From Amphibalanus amphitrite (taxonomy: Eukaryota; Arthropoda; Thecostraca; Balanomorpha; Balanidae), in assembly GCF_019059575.1 (NCBI RefSeq), contig NW_024882033.1, positions 372,001 to 436,000 of the forward strand: 64,000 nucleotides of DNA, given 5' to 3'. A model generated the notes under the pieces. That model did no database searches, had not been told where the DNA came from, and was given only the letters and a program-made list of their open reading frames with translations. Every line of letters begins with the position of its first letter. The first letter of the stretch is position 1. Positions 48,640 through 62,564 of the stretch are shown piece by piece. The position numbers were made by a program, and so were the translations under genes.

Positions 48640-49562
48640 GGGGAAGCGGGGGGAGCACCGCCACCTTAAGCATTTCTGCTCACCGAGCTGATATGCGTAG
48701 TAAAAACGAAGCTCTTTTGCATTCATGTGAAAGTAGGGATGTTTTCCTACTTGTTGGCAAAGTTTCCAGCGCTCCATTATAAAATTTCGCTACTTACAGC
48801 CATTGAAAACAAGTCCTGCATTTTTCGCCCTCCAAAAATGTGCGGGTAGCACCGCCACCGATGGTTGTGTTATCCACAGATCGGCCTTACGGTAACAGGC
48901 GCCCTTGGTAACGTTACTGCTGTCTGAAATAGTAACTCATACTCATATAAGACACACAAGAGTTGGTTGTTAGTTTGTCACAGATCAGACTGTTTGGTGC
49001 GGACAATAGCATACGAAGGTGGAGAAAAGGCACGTTTATTTCGAAACATCCAGTGAAGTCGAACGTGAGGTTAAAAAACAGACGACGTTTGCGGCCTAAC
49101 TAAAGCTCTTCTCCGTGCTGAGTGAGTTATTCTTGCGGCTTTATCCATTTTGCCACCCCTTCGGGTAGCACCGCCGAGCATGGCGGTGTTACCCCACACA
49201 CAGTCATGGGCCGACAACGCCCCGACAGGAAAACAAGCCGGGACGCGATTCTTCCGTAATTCCTTTCTCAGCGAAGCGCACTTCATGCCCTCAAATTTAA
49301 CGTAGAAATCGAGGTATTTCGACATGAAATGACCACTTACTTGCTGCTAAAACATGCCAAATGATTACAACGATGGTTAGAAATTCACAAAATGGGCAAT
49401 TGCGATCTTAAAATCAAATAAATCTTAGCGCAAACTACCTCACGCGGCGCCCCGCTTCCATTCGGACACCGAAATGGCGGATGTTTACATTTACAGTTCA
49501 GAGTTTTGCCGATGGAGGGGATGGCGGTGTTGCCCACATGGCGGTGCTACCCCCGCTTCCCC
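48640..49562 (-). mobile_element. TA-flanked 923-bp element, copy B
   Basis: Opposite orientation to copy A at 33617-34541, with the same ends and TA on both sides. Keeps the internal GGGTA-CACCGCCA motifs and the short ORF (49325-49071). Confidence 0.88.
49071..49325 (-). CDS. short ORF of element B, unknown protein (84 aa)
   Basis: Starts MSKYLDFYVKFEGMKCASL and ends RRRALVRPQTSSVF. Conserved with the broken copy at 33824-33985, including the part beyond that copy's stop. Its WGNTAMLGGATRRGG part is encoded by the palindromic transposon motif GGGTAACACC...GGTGCTACCC. I do not recognise a domain. It may be a remnant of an autonomous parent's gene. Confidence 0.4.
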   Translation of the reverse strand: MSKYLDFYVKFEGMKCASLRKELRKNRVPACFPVGALSAHDCVWGNTAMLGGATRRGGKMDKAARITHSARRRALVRPQTSSVF

Positions 49563-49564
49563 TA

Positions 49565-53240
<3,676 letters not shown>

Positions 53241-53243
53241 CCG

Positions 53244-53352
53244 ACTTCGATAACGATAATTCGATAGCCTTTTTCTAGGTCAGTGACTTCGATAACGATA
53301 ATTCGATAATCAAATTGGTCACTTCGATAACGCGATAGCGATAACGATAACT
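53244..53352. repeat. tandem ACTTCGATAACGATAATTCG repeat, about 3 units
   Basis: The unit occurs at 53244 and 53286, with a derived third copy at 53321 (CGATAACGCGATAGCG). Confidence 0.85.
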
Positions 53353-53755
53353 GCAAAAAGAAAGAAATCGAAAGGACAAATTATTTGAAAGAAATAAGCT
53401 TCTAATTAACATTTAACCCATTCGCTCATGCAACACCATTATAAAACCCAGCTGCTTACGGTCACCTGTTCATGGGTGGCGGTGTAGCAAAAAAAAAAAA
53501 TGTTTGTCTGTTACCGGATGCTTGAGAACATTTAGAATACCTTCCGCTCAAAAGAAGCGTAGTTTAATGCCCTGTCATTGACTTGAAAGGGTTACAATTT
53601 GACATGACCTCAGGTTACTGGTATTAAAATTCCGAGAGACAAATTGAAGCCCCTATTGAAATACCGTCACAGGTATTTTGCTCACCACAAACTGTGACAT
53701 TCCTCTATTTTAAGGAATTGAATGCTGTAACTGAGCATGATTAAAGGGACTATCC

Positions 53756-54640
53756 CACCTTCTAAAATGTTGTTAAAACCAGTTAAATGGGGTTGGGAAC
53801 TCAATTTTTTAAGAATGCATGAAAATGATCAAACTATTTTCACAGAATTTATGGTGTATACCATTGCCTCATAAAACCAATATGCTGAGAGAAGTGGGGG
53901 AAGAAAGATAGGAAACTTGTTTTGAAAAGTTCTTGAAAAAAGATGCTCTTGATGCTGTTACGTCACATTTCACCTTCTGCGGTTGACAAATAATGGCGCA
54001 TCTGGCGCACCACAGATTACATGTTATATCAATGGGTGAAAGATGTTGTTTCTTTCACTCTGCCATTCGCGCTGTTTTTAACTTTAAATTATGCTAAAAC
54101 ATTTACGGATGAAATGTTCAGTGTCAAAAATTGATGTGTCTGCCGTGTACTATATTTCCACTTAACATTGAGCCGGTGATAAACATTTTATGTACCTCGA
54201 ATTTTCAAATGATAAAGATGATGAATCGGAGGATGCTGAAAAGCAAACGCTCATTCCAATATTTGGACTACTTTACGATTAAAATGTTTACATTCCTGTC
54301 ATCTTATTGATCATTTATTTGTTCTTTTTTATGAAAATAACTTAAGGCGTTGAGAACCGAGGTAATTTCTATCTACCGTGCCTTAACTTACCAGCAACAG
54401 CAATCTATCTACGCCCTACGGTGGCAAGGGAGACTGTGAAAGAAGCGTAAGATGGATTCTAAACAATTCTTTTGTGATATACTGAAGGGCAAAGTGCAGA
54501 GAAGAGCGTACAAGTCCTGTTTTGTGCCAGGCTGTTGCAGTAGCACTTATGAAACTCCGAAAACGATCTTCGTTCATGTCCCGAATTGTATTGTATTGTA
54601 TTGTATTTACGATCATGGGCGATCCACACATGGCGTGGCG
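53756..54640. mobile_element. partial TTAA-type MITE (left end only)
   Basis: TTAA followed by AGGGACTATCCCACCTT, the end type of the element at 12570-13038. No right terminus recognised, so the end given is only the next boundary. The interior is AT-rich without a gene. Confidence 0.4.
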
Positions 54641-54644
54641 ATTA

Positions 54645-55576
54645 GGGGAAGGTGGGGTAAGACGGACCAGCTAAGGTTTGAGGCCGCATATCTTACTACA
54701 CTGCTCTCGTAATTCATATTATTTATAGTCTTCGGAATGCTCAATCCTTCCTCTGTTGATATGTGTAAAGACTAACTTTCAAATTAAAGACATCTAGGTG
54801 GTGGATGCTCTTAAAGAGGGACATGTCAAAAACTCAGACAAGAAAAAACGTGGGGTAAGACGGACCACCCAGCAGTGCCTGCTATCCGTTCATGTGTGCT
54901 ACACTTCTGCTCTGTACTCTTGTAAGAAAAAGTAACCAAAATGGTAAAATAACAAAATGAGCCTTTATTCTTTACTCATGTGTGAATGAAGTGCAGCTAA
55001 AAGCTGGGAACATGTGTGTTGATTGTCGTTTGGCATGAATGCATGCTAACTGAGCACTTGCATGCATGGCTCACATGCAACAAAGACTCCTTGCTTGCTT
55101 AAACTTGTGTCAATGTTTTGGAAAATAACTTTCCATATGCAGGGTACAATGGACCACCACAGGGTAAGATGGACCACAGTGGTCCGTCTTGCCCCAAATC
55201 TAAATTCTGTCATTATCATGACGTATATGTCAAATAGCCCAACATTGCAAAACCTTGTCTTTCCTAAAGTGTGACTATAACTAAGTTTATAACTTTGTTC
55301 TTCACAGTTAAGTGCAAAATAGAATTTAATCATGCAAGAAAGGCGCCGTAATTGAATCACCCGTAGACCTCTTATATTAGATCGGTTTGACGAAAAACAA
55401 CATTTTTCTCAATAACTCAAAAGCTATGCATCCTAGCAGCATGAGCTCAATGTGGCCATTGTTACGAAGGAAAACAAACATAGTGAGTGCATAAAGCAGT
55501 AGATACCAGCAGCGGTTCAGCCGGGAGGGCTGGTGGTCCGTCTTGCCCCGCTGGGCCGTCTTACCCCACCTTCCCC
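54645..55576. mobile_element. TA-flanked 932-bp element (GGGGAAGGTGGGGTAAGACG ends)
   Basis: Inverted ends GGGGAAGGTGGGGTAAGACG and CGTCTTACCCCACCTTCCCC with TA on both sides (54643-54644 and 55577-55578). The motif GGGGTAAGACGGACCA recurs inside (54853-54870, 55140-55195 in both orientations, 55530-55555). Length and first bases parallel the GGGGAAGC family at 33617 and 48640. No transposase. Confidence 0.88.
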
Positions 55577-55754
55577 TACTGCCCAGAGTCTGAGTCGGGT
55601 ATAAGCATGCAGGAACAGAGACCAGTCGAACAACAACACACACACACACACATACACGCACACACAGGAAGACTCTATATGCTACGATTTCTAACATACC
55701 GTGTAGGTACTTATATACATACAAGACGAGTGCCTAATTCAGGCCATCACGAAG

Positions 55755-55930
55755 GCATGGATGAGATAATAATGGATTGGTGTCTTCGCAGTTTTTGGCG
55801 ACATTGAGCTCAGGCCTGCCATCTAGCGGGAGAATTGTCGTAAGTTAGGAGCAAGCCGAGTGAACGCCGCTGATTAGCATTGTGACACACGGGAGTGTGG
55901 TGTAGTAGCAGGCTTGTTGTGCAATTTTTC
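55755..55930 (+). mobile_element. LINE 3' end fragment (family of 57265-58872)
   Basis: Begins at the last codons of the LINE ORF (GCATGGATGAGATAA) and continues through about 150 bp of 3' UTR shared with the minus-strand LINE at 57265-57440 (for example GTAAGTTAGGAGCAAGCCGA). Confidence 0.75.
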
Positions 55931-56249
55931 AAAAGGTTATGTCTTTATATGTCAGTAAAAGCGAAGAAATTAATAGATTTATGTGCAGGGTCAGTAATAA
56001 GATAAGCAGTTCCATGTTATTTCCTCATTAAATCGTGAAACAGGGAGTTATTGGAGACTTCGCCAGCACGTGTCGTTTTCACACTATTTTTCACATGAGT
56101 CTTTACTTGGCCTAAATCAAACAAATTGTCCTATCAAAGAACAAAATGAACGTAAGTACTATTTATAAGTCTAATGAAAAACTTAAACGGAATTGCTAAC
56201 GTCATTGCCGCTCAAAATGTCATTCAAGACGCTCTATGAAAAGGACCCA
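55931..56249. other. intergenic, nothing recognised
   Basis: AT-rich, no features. Confidence 0.4.
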
Positions 56250-56514
56250 ACCGGTGGTGCGTAGTCGATGAAATTTCAGTAACTTTGGCTCCAACTCCGA
56301 TTCCGGTATCCAAATATCGACTCCGACTCCTCCGGGCAGAACTGTCAATTCACACAGACTCCGACTCTGACTCCGACTCTGCAGCCCTGGTAAGTCTGTG
56401 GAGTGATGACTTTTCGGTGACGTTCGACTCATACTCGGGCTACAGCTTTTAAAAATCAACCGACTCCGAGTCGGAACAGAACCGCTGGCTCTGACTACAA
56501 CTTCGCAGCCCTGG
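56250..56514. mobile_element. two adjacent GAGTCG-type hAT-like fragments
   Basis: Two CTCCGACTC-rich stretches, each ending in GCAGCCCTGG (56391 and 56514). This is the terminus family seen at 35451-35573. The second looks truncated. Confidence 0.6.
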
Positions 56515-57264
56515 CCCAAGATAGCCGCCTAAAACAACTTTTATGTGTGATCTTCGTACATTGTTAATGTTATTTTAAACAAGGGGTGGAAAAGGGAGAC
56601 GAAGCCTTCGCAAACAAGGATCTCCTGTTGCGAATCAATCAGCTGCTGGAAAAGAAAGGCATAAACACCACGCATCTCATTTCATCGTTTTCCTAACAGC
56701 TCTGCACCAATGTAAGCACTGATCAATGCAGTGCGAGCATCGATGTGACATTTGTGTACCAAGTTTGAGTGTTATCCGCCCAGCCGTTCTTGAGATATGG
56801 AAGCGGCACCCCGCACGTGCGCACGTGCCGTAGCACCCCCATAGTGACACATGGAAATGCATTGGCCACTGGGTGCCTAACTATTGACGAAGTTTTACTG
56901 TAATTGGCCCAGCCATTGCGGAGTTACTTTATGTGGAACACTTTCGACACCCCTAAGTTGGCACATGACACGTGCCGTAACATTAACTAAGATGAAGAAA
57001 ATCGGGCGAAATTCGGAGAAGAAGGAATAAGCCTACCAAATTTGTAAGTGACATATTGTCAAACTGCTGTACCATTGTGAGTAAATGACCATATAAAAGG
57101 TCGTACAAGCCGATGGGACTGGGCGTTTCAATGCACACCATTTTACGCATTTTATTTTCGTTATTACCTAAAGGCTGCTTGACGTTTTTGGCTTCCAAGC
57201 ATTTAAGACGTTTTTTGTCGTCTCAGGTCCAGTAAGATTACCTCCAACTCGTGGGAATATGCAC
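56515..57264. other. intergenic, nothing recognised
   Basis: No gene or repeat terminus recognised. Confidence 0.4.
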
Positions 57265-57424
57265 TTCAAGCCAACTAACACACCACTCCCACGTGTGTCA
57301 TAATGCTGAGAGATGGCGTTCACTCGGCTTGCTCCTAACTTACGATAATTCTCTCGCTAGGTGGCAGGCCTGATCCCAATGTCGCGGATCCCAATGTTAA
57401 TTTCCACGAGACACCAATCCAGTG

Positions 57425-57751
57425 TTATATCATCCATGACGAAGGTCTATCGTTTTTCCACAGAGACTTGACAGCGCGTGCGAATTTAGAGGGTGGCAGC
57501 TGTGAGAGGTCGGGAGGTAGGTCGTTTAGGAGCTCGGCGGCACGGTAACTGAAACGCCGCTTACCGGTTTCTAGTCTGGGACGCTGGAGCTGGAGAAGGT
57601 TATCCTGACGTGTATTTCTATTCCTGGTTGAGGAGTCCCGGTTTTTGGCAAACATAGAGGCAAGTGCTACCGGTTCGCCGTAGTGTATCGCCTTACGTGC
57701 AGTGGCCATGGTTTGAAGTTTGTACATAAATTCGGGCGCGTTAGGCGGCAC
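57425..57751 (-). pseudogene. LINE C-terminal domain fragment
   Basis: Continuation of the same LINE past the interruption: HYGEPVALASMF, NLLQLQRPRLETGKRRFSYR and the motif AAELLNDLPPDL, ending SSWMI and TAA. The GKR-FSYRAA...LP pattern is characteristic of the C-terminus of CR1/L2-like ORF2. Confidence 0.75.
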
Positions 57752-58146
57752 GGGTGGACATCGATAGCAGCGCCTCTATCGGTCACTAGGGAAAGCTGGG
57801 CTGTAAGCGACGAAATACCGGCTGAGTTGTCACACGTTTAATAGGTTTATAGACATCCGTCTTGTGAAAAAGTTGAACTTTTGCCTTCAATATTTCTACA
57901 AGCAATTTTAGAAGTGATCTTCACATCTTGCAAGGCCGTTTAGATTATTGTATTCACTTCAAGCCTTCCTAATTGTTCTTGACGATGGTGCTGGAACTAT
58001 TTATAATAAGTGTTTCTAGCTTAGTAAAAGAATGTATTGTGCAAATGATGGAAAAGCATTAAAGGAAGATTTTCAATGCAATTTTATCTAACAATTAATG
58101 GTAAATTCTTTACACATAAAGGAAAAGTTGCATGCTAACTGATAAT

Positions 58147-58869
58147 TTAAAGCTCTTGGGGCCAGCTGTTTTCTTCTTTTCTTACGTCGCCCCAATGGCC
58201 GCGAATACACATGTGATAACGCCTATCGGGCATCCAGTTGAGTTTCTCGCGCAGGTCAGTGACGTGGTCGAATTTGCGACGGCCAAAAATAACTCGAGTA
58301 GCGAAGTTCAAGATCTTTTGGAGTCGATTCAGGTTCTTTTTTGTACCATTTCCGTAAACTGAGAGGCAGTAATTTACTCGGGAGATGACTAGAGATGTGA
58401 CAATGGTTTTGATGACCCCATCGGGAAGACAGTGCCGCACATGGGAGAGGCCGATGAGCAGACCCATACACCTCCGGCTGAGCTCAGATACGTGGGCTTC
58501 CCAGGTCAGACAGCTGTCAAACACCACGCCGAGGTTTCCTGCCTGCGCACATGGTTCCAGCTCCGTGTCACGAAACGATACGACGACTGGGGGCAAGTGT
58601 TTTAGATTTTGACGGCTGCCGAATATCATGAGTTGCGTTTTGCTCGCGTTGACCTTCAGGGCGTTAGAGTGGAACCATTTGTTCAGTGCTTCTAGTGAGG
58701 CCTCCATGCGCGAGATAAGGCCACTTACATTGTTTTTTGGGCCACTCACTAGAAGCTGGGTATCATCTGCATATTGGAAAACGCATGCGTCGTCGGCGTG
58801 AAGCGCCAAATCGTTTGAGAAGATCGTGAATAAAAGAGGACCCAGGGCCGAGCCTTGAAACACGCCCAT
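58147..58869 (-). pseudogene. LINE reverse transcriptase fragment (palm and thumb)
   Basis: Motifs QGSALGPLLFTIFSNDL and catalytic FQYADDTQLL, then KWFHSNALKVNASKTQLM and the downstream LGVVFDSCLTWEAHV region typical of CR1/L2-like RTs. It reads in frame to RRYHMCIR, where it runs into unrelated sequence and a stop. The N-terminal endonuclease is absent. Confidence 0.85.
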
Positions 58870-58872
58870 AGG

Positions 58873-60414
58873 CCGTTTTCACGACGGAACTTTCGCAGAG
58901 GAACTTATTTGATACCTAAAAAGTACCTACCCTTAGAGGCCTTAACATCCCTCAAACTGAAATATTTTATGTTCAAAATAATTTTAGAAGTTTAAATCCG
59001 GACATTTTTTGCCCTCAAATCACTTATTTATTTACAAACACAGCAATTTTTGGTTCTAGTAGCCCACCTTTCGACTATGAGGTATTAAATCAGCGTGGCA
59101 ACTTGCTCCCTGTTTGCTCCCTCGGGTATCTAATTCCGGAATTCTTAAAAACAAGGAAAGTATATATCGAGTTCTCTTTTATACCTATTCAGTTATGTTT
59201 TAATGGTGATTAAAATATGACAAATTTTTTAATTACATTTCATATAAGAAAACACGCAAAACAATGAAACAAAAATAACTACGGCAGATAATTACCTTCA
59301 GGTATCTAATTCCGACCAATCAGCACCTCAGTAGGATATGACGTCATACAAGAATGGTGGTGAAGGCCGTTTGCAGTCCCGGCCGGTAGGTCACGTGACC
59401 GCCGGGCGCCTCGGGTCACGCGGCGGTCGGGAGTCGGACGCGGGGCGTGGTCGCGGGCGGACGCGCGGGGCATCATGCTTTGCTTTGCTTGCTTTGTCAA
59501 CTTCATTTAACTTACTATCGCATTCGTGTGGAAGCCAAACACTGCTCAGTGCCCTTAGAAATTGAGTTTTGGAAAGCTCAAGTCCCTATAGCTCCTCAGG
59601 TCGGCAACAGTTGAAGCCTCATCTGAACCCATGTGAAAAAACGAGGGTAAGGAACCTTGTGTTGCTTTTTCTTTTACCGTCATAATTATCTCAAACCATC
59701 ACAATTTTGAGTTGCCACATTGTCTGCTTCACTACATTCGTGTAAAACTTGGGTGAAGGCTGGTGGCTCAAAGAAAGGTGAAGATATTTCTTTAAGTGCC
59801 TAATCCGTGAAATTGAAATATCCCGGCTTTACAAATCTACACTTTTCATTTTCTCCACGATACATTTTTTAAAATTGTTTAAATTTTATCTACATTTGTT
59901 AAAATCGGGGCTTTGGTTTTGTGTAAACTAGATCATAAAGTTTACTATAGTTTTGTGTAACCTGATGGCTGAAGAAAATAGTAATTTTGCTAAAATGATG
60001 TGCGGAAATTTGTTGCTTTCCAAATCAAATTACTCATACCTATATTTCATTCAAAATTAGGAGGCATTATTACTGTTTTTTCTTGTAACATGAACTGAGT
60101 TTGGGTACGGTGCTCCGGAAACGTTGTGGAACTTTAAGCTAGCTAGAGCAGTTTCCATAAAAATTGTTTAGATAGTTGACATGGCTTGTTGACAACTCTT
60201 TTGCTGTTTCTAAAAAAGTGGAAAAAATATTTTCCTGCATTAAGCACACAAGGCATGTTATTCTCATAAGCTATCGAATGTGTGTGTGTGTTTTTTTAAG
60301 CTGTTTTTTAAGCTTTTAAGCTGTAACTTCAGTTACTTCACTTTAGAACATATTGCCCAGAATGCGTCACTGATCATGAGCTGGTATATCATATCATATG
60401 TAGCAAATACATAA
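58873..60414. other. intergenic; GC-rich patch at 59380-59480
   Basis: Mostly AT-rich. The patch contains the palindrome GGTCACGTGACC (59389-59400), an E-box of CLEAR type, and could be a promoter of an unseen plus-strand gene. No coding exon was identified. Confidence 0.3.
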
Positions 60415-61400
60415 ATGCATTTGACGAGCGACACCTACGGGGTCGTGCGGCAAAAACTTTCTCTGTCCGCGGGCGCCACTGCAGCGACACCTGCCGTGTG
60501 GCTCCAACACTATTGGCTCAGTCTGTGCGCCCACGCCGTGCCGCGAACACTGATCCTACACATTGTTCAGCGTTCCGATTGTAGTTGGACCACATCTGGT
60601 GAGTTCTCCCCACGTGGTGGGTGCATTACGCCGAGATGGCCTGGCTGGGCCGTGGTGTCGTATTTTTATGTTCGCCCAGTGGGCTCGCGGCACTGGCAGC
60701 CGGCTCTCAGTTAGGAACTGCCAGACCAAAGTACCAGTCGCTGGCTGTTTTATATTTTTTTTCTATCATTGCCTCTAGGGCCCTTGCCGCAGGTTCCTGC
60801 ACCACCGACAACTGTGGTGTCCCCTACGGCCGCAGGGGCGCGCCGCGGCCCGCGATCGCGTCGTCGGCCATAGCGCGTTTGCGCCGGCGACCGTATACGC
60901 AGTTACGCTCGTGCCGCAATTCAGGGAGTTACGTCTTATGCTGCCACCAGACTGCTAGCCTCGTATCTTGTTGTATTCATCGCCCTGTCCACGCGCATGA
61001 CCTAATGTCTCTGTGCACCCAAGGCCAAGCCACCCTGACGCCATCTTGGCGGGTCCGAGCAGCAATCGTGTGACCTCTACCCAGCGATCGCGTGATCGTG
61101 ACGTCAGCGGTAGGTGTGGACACCTCCAGCGCTGGTGGCGCCGCGGCGGCAGCGACAGCAACTGCTGGTAGCCACGTGGCCGCCAGCGGCGCAGGCGCGG
61201 GCGTGTCATTACGTAACCGTCATCCGCGCCGTGAGGCGGCCCGGGTGATTCACCCGCCGTGTCGTCAGCTGACCGTGACCGTGGCCTAGCGGCCTTTGGC
61301 CCGGCGACCGGACCGCAGGTCCACAGCTGATTGGGGGTCGTCTTGCACCGGGTCTGCAGCGGGCCATCTGGGCTGGAGTCAGGTCACTGCTGGCTGTATG
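60415..61400 (+). other. leader region of the retrotransposon
   Basis: GC-rich, about 1 kb, without a domain-bearing ORF. A splice-like tract (TATCATTGCCTCTAG) occurs at about 60763-60778. It may include the left terminal repeat. Confidence 0.4.
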
Positions 61401-61415
61401 CCACTCTGTGGGAAG

Positions 61416-61857
61416 CAGCGTTAGTCGGTCACAATTTGGCCAGACGTGTACGCAATCGTGTATGCCTGAGAGGCAGCGTTAGTCGGTCACAGATTGGCCT
61501 GACGTGTACGCAACCGTATATGCCTGGGAGGCAGCGTTAGTCGGTCACAGATTGGCCTGACGTGTACGCAACGGTGTATGGGCTGGAGTCAGCTCACTGC
61601 TGGCCGTATGCCACTCTGTGGGACGCAGCGTTAGTCGGTCACAATTTGGCCAGACGTGTACGCAATCGTGGATGCCTGAGAGGCAGCGTTAGTCGGTCAC
61701 AGATTGGCCTGACGTGTACGCAACCGTATATGCCTGAGAGGCAGCGTTAGTCGGTCACAGATTGGCCTGACGTGTACGCAACGGTGTATGCCTGAGCTGC
61801 AGCGCTAGTCGGTCACAGATTGGCTGGACGTATACGCAACCGTGTATGCTATATCGG
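61416..61857 (+). repeat. 58-bp tandem repeats with a 210-bp higher-order unit
   Basis: CAGCGTTAGTCGGTCACA begins units at 61416, 61474, 61532, 61626, 61684, 61742 and (diverged) 61800. Three 58-bp units plus a GGCTGGAGTCAG...CACTCTGTGGGA spacer form a 210-bp unit present at least twice. Lies in the leader just before the first ORF. Confidence 0.95.
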
Positions 61858-61922
61858 TTTCGTCCGCGTCCCACTCTGGGAGCGTCCAGGGCTTACGTAA
61901 TTTTGTTTTTCTCATTGCAGGC

Positions 61923-62444
61923 ATGCTCGTCGTAGGGGACAGCTATGCTGTCCACCTCCCCCGCCGCTGTTCGCCCCACCTTGCCGTGGCGGCGGCCGGT
62001 GTTCGCGGAGGCTGCGTCAATGACGACGGCTTCAGGCGCTGGGCCATCCGGGCCGCAGTTCGTGCCCGTCCTCGCGTGGTCACGCTCGTGGCGGGCGGAA
62101 ATGACCTCGCCAGAAGGGACTGCCGCGTTCAGCGGTGGCTCGCCAACCTCCAGGAACTGACGCTCGGGCTCCTGGCAGCCGGAGTCGTTCGCGTCTATGT
62201 GCTGCCCATCCCTCCGCGCACAGGCTTTCCATCCAGCGGCGTGTCGGCGCGAATTTTCCGGCGGCGGCGCTGGGTGGCCAACAAACTGTTGCGCCGCCTT
62301 TTCCGCCAACCGCCGGTGCTCCTGCTCCACTTTGTGCCGCCACCTGACTTTCTGGCGTCGGATGGGGTTCATCCGTCCGCGGCCGGGTGGCGCACCCTGG
62401 AGAGCGTGCTACAGGAGGCTATGGACGCCTCCTCCGGGATTTAG
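61923..62444 (+). CDS. SGNH/GDSL-type hydrolase ORF of the retrotransposon (173 aa)
   Basis: Catalytic blocks of the SGNH family are in order: GDSY with Ser7, GGND with Asn60, and DGVHPS with Asp147 and His150. Such enzymes are esterases/lipases or acetylhydrolases. SGNH domains are known in some Ngaro-type and CR1-type retroelements, with unknown benefit to the element. The start ATG was chosen because it follows directly on a splice-acceptor-like tract (TTTTTCTCATTGCAGGC) and places GDS near the N-terminus, as usual. The frame stays open 27 codons further upstream. The gap to the Gag ORF is 120 bp. Confidence 0.85.
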   Translation: MLVVGDSYAVHLPRRCSPHLAVAAAGVRGGCVNDDGFRRWAIRAAVRARPRVVTLVAGGNDLARRDCRVQRWLANLQELTLGLLAAGVVRVYVLPIPPRTGFPSSGVSARIFRRRRWVANKLLRRLFRQPPVLLLHFVPPPDFLASDGVHPSAAGWRTLESVLQEAMDASSGI

Positions 62445-62564
62445 CGTGTACCGGGTCGCTCCCGTGCTGTGTCGTGTGTGTCCCCCCCCCCTCCTAACCG
62501 GCTGGCCGTTTAAATACACATTCCCGCTAACATCGTCGTCTATTTTCATGCGTTCGGAGCTGCT

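Larger units (their letters stand above)
57265..58872 (-). mobile_element. non-LTR retrotransposon (CR1/L2-like), 5'-truncated and interrupted
   Basis: Minus-strand LINE starting inside the RT domain (58872) and running through the C-terminal domain to a 3' UTR ending near 57265. Between about 58175 and 57715 the coding sequence is replaced by about 450 bp of unrelated AT-rich DNA, probably an insertion. GGCCATTG/GGCCACTG on either side could be a target duplication, but no inverted ends were seen. Confidence 0.8.

Noticed and set aside
55755..57440. 1.7-kb DNA transposon with about 140-bp inverted repeats
   Set aside because: The repeats extend into the last codons of a LINE ORF on the right side, so they are two inverted LINE 3' ends.
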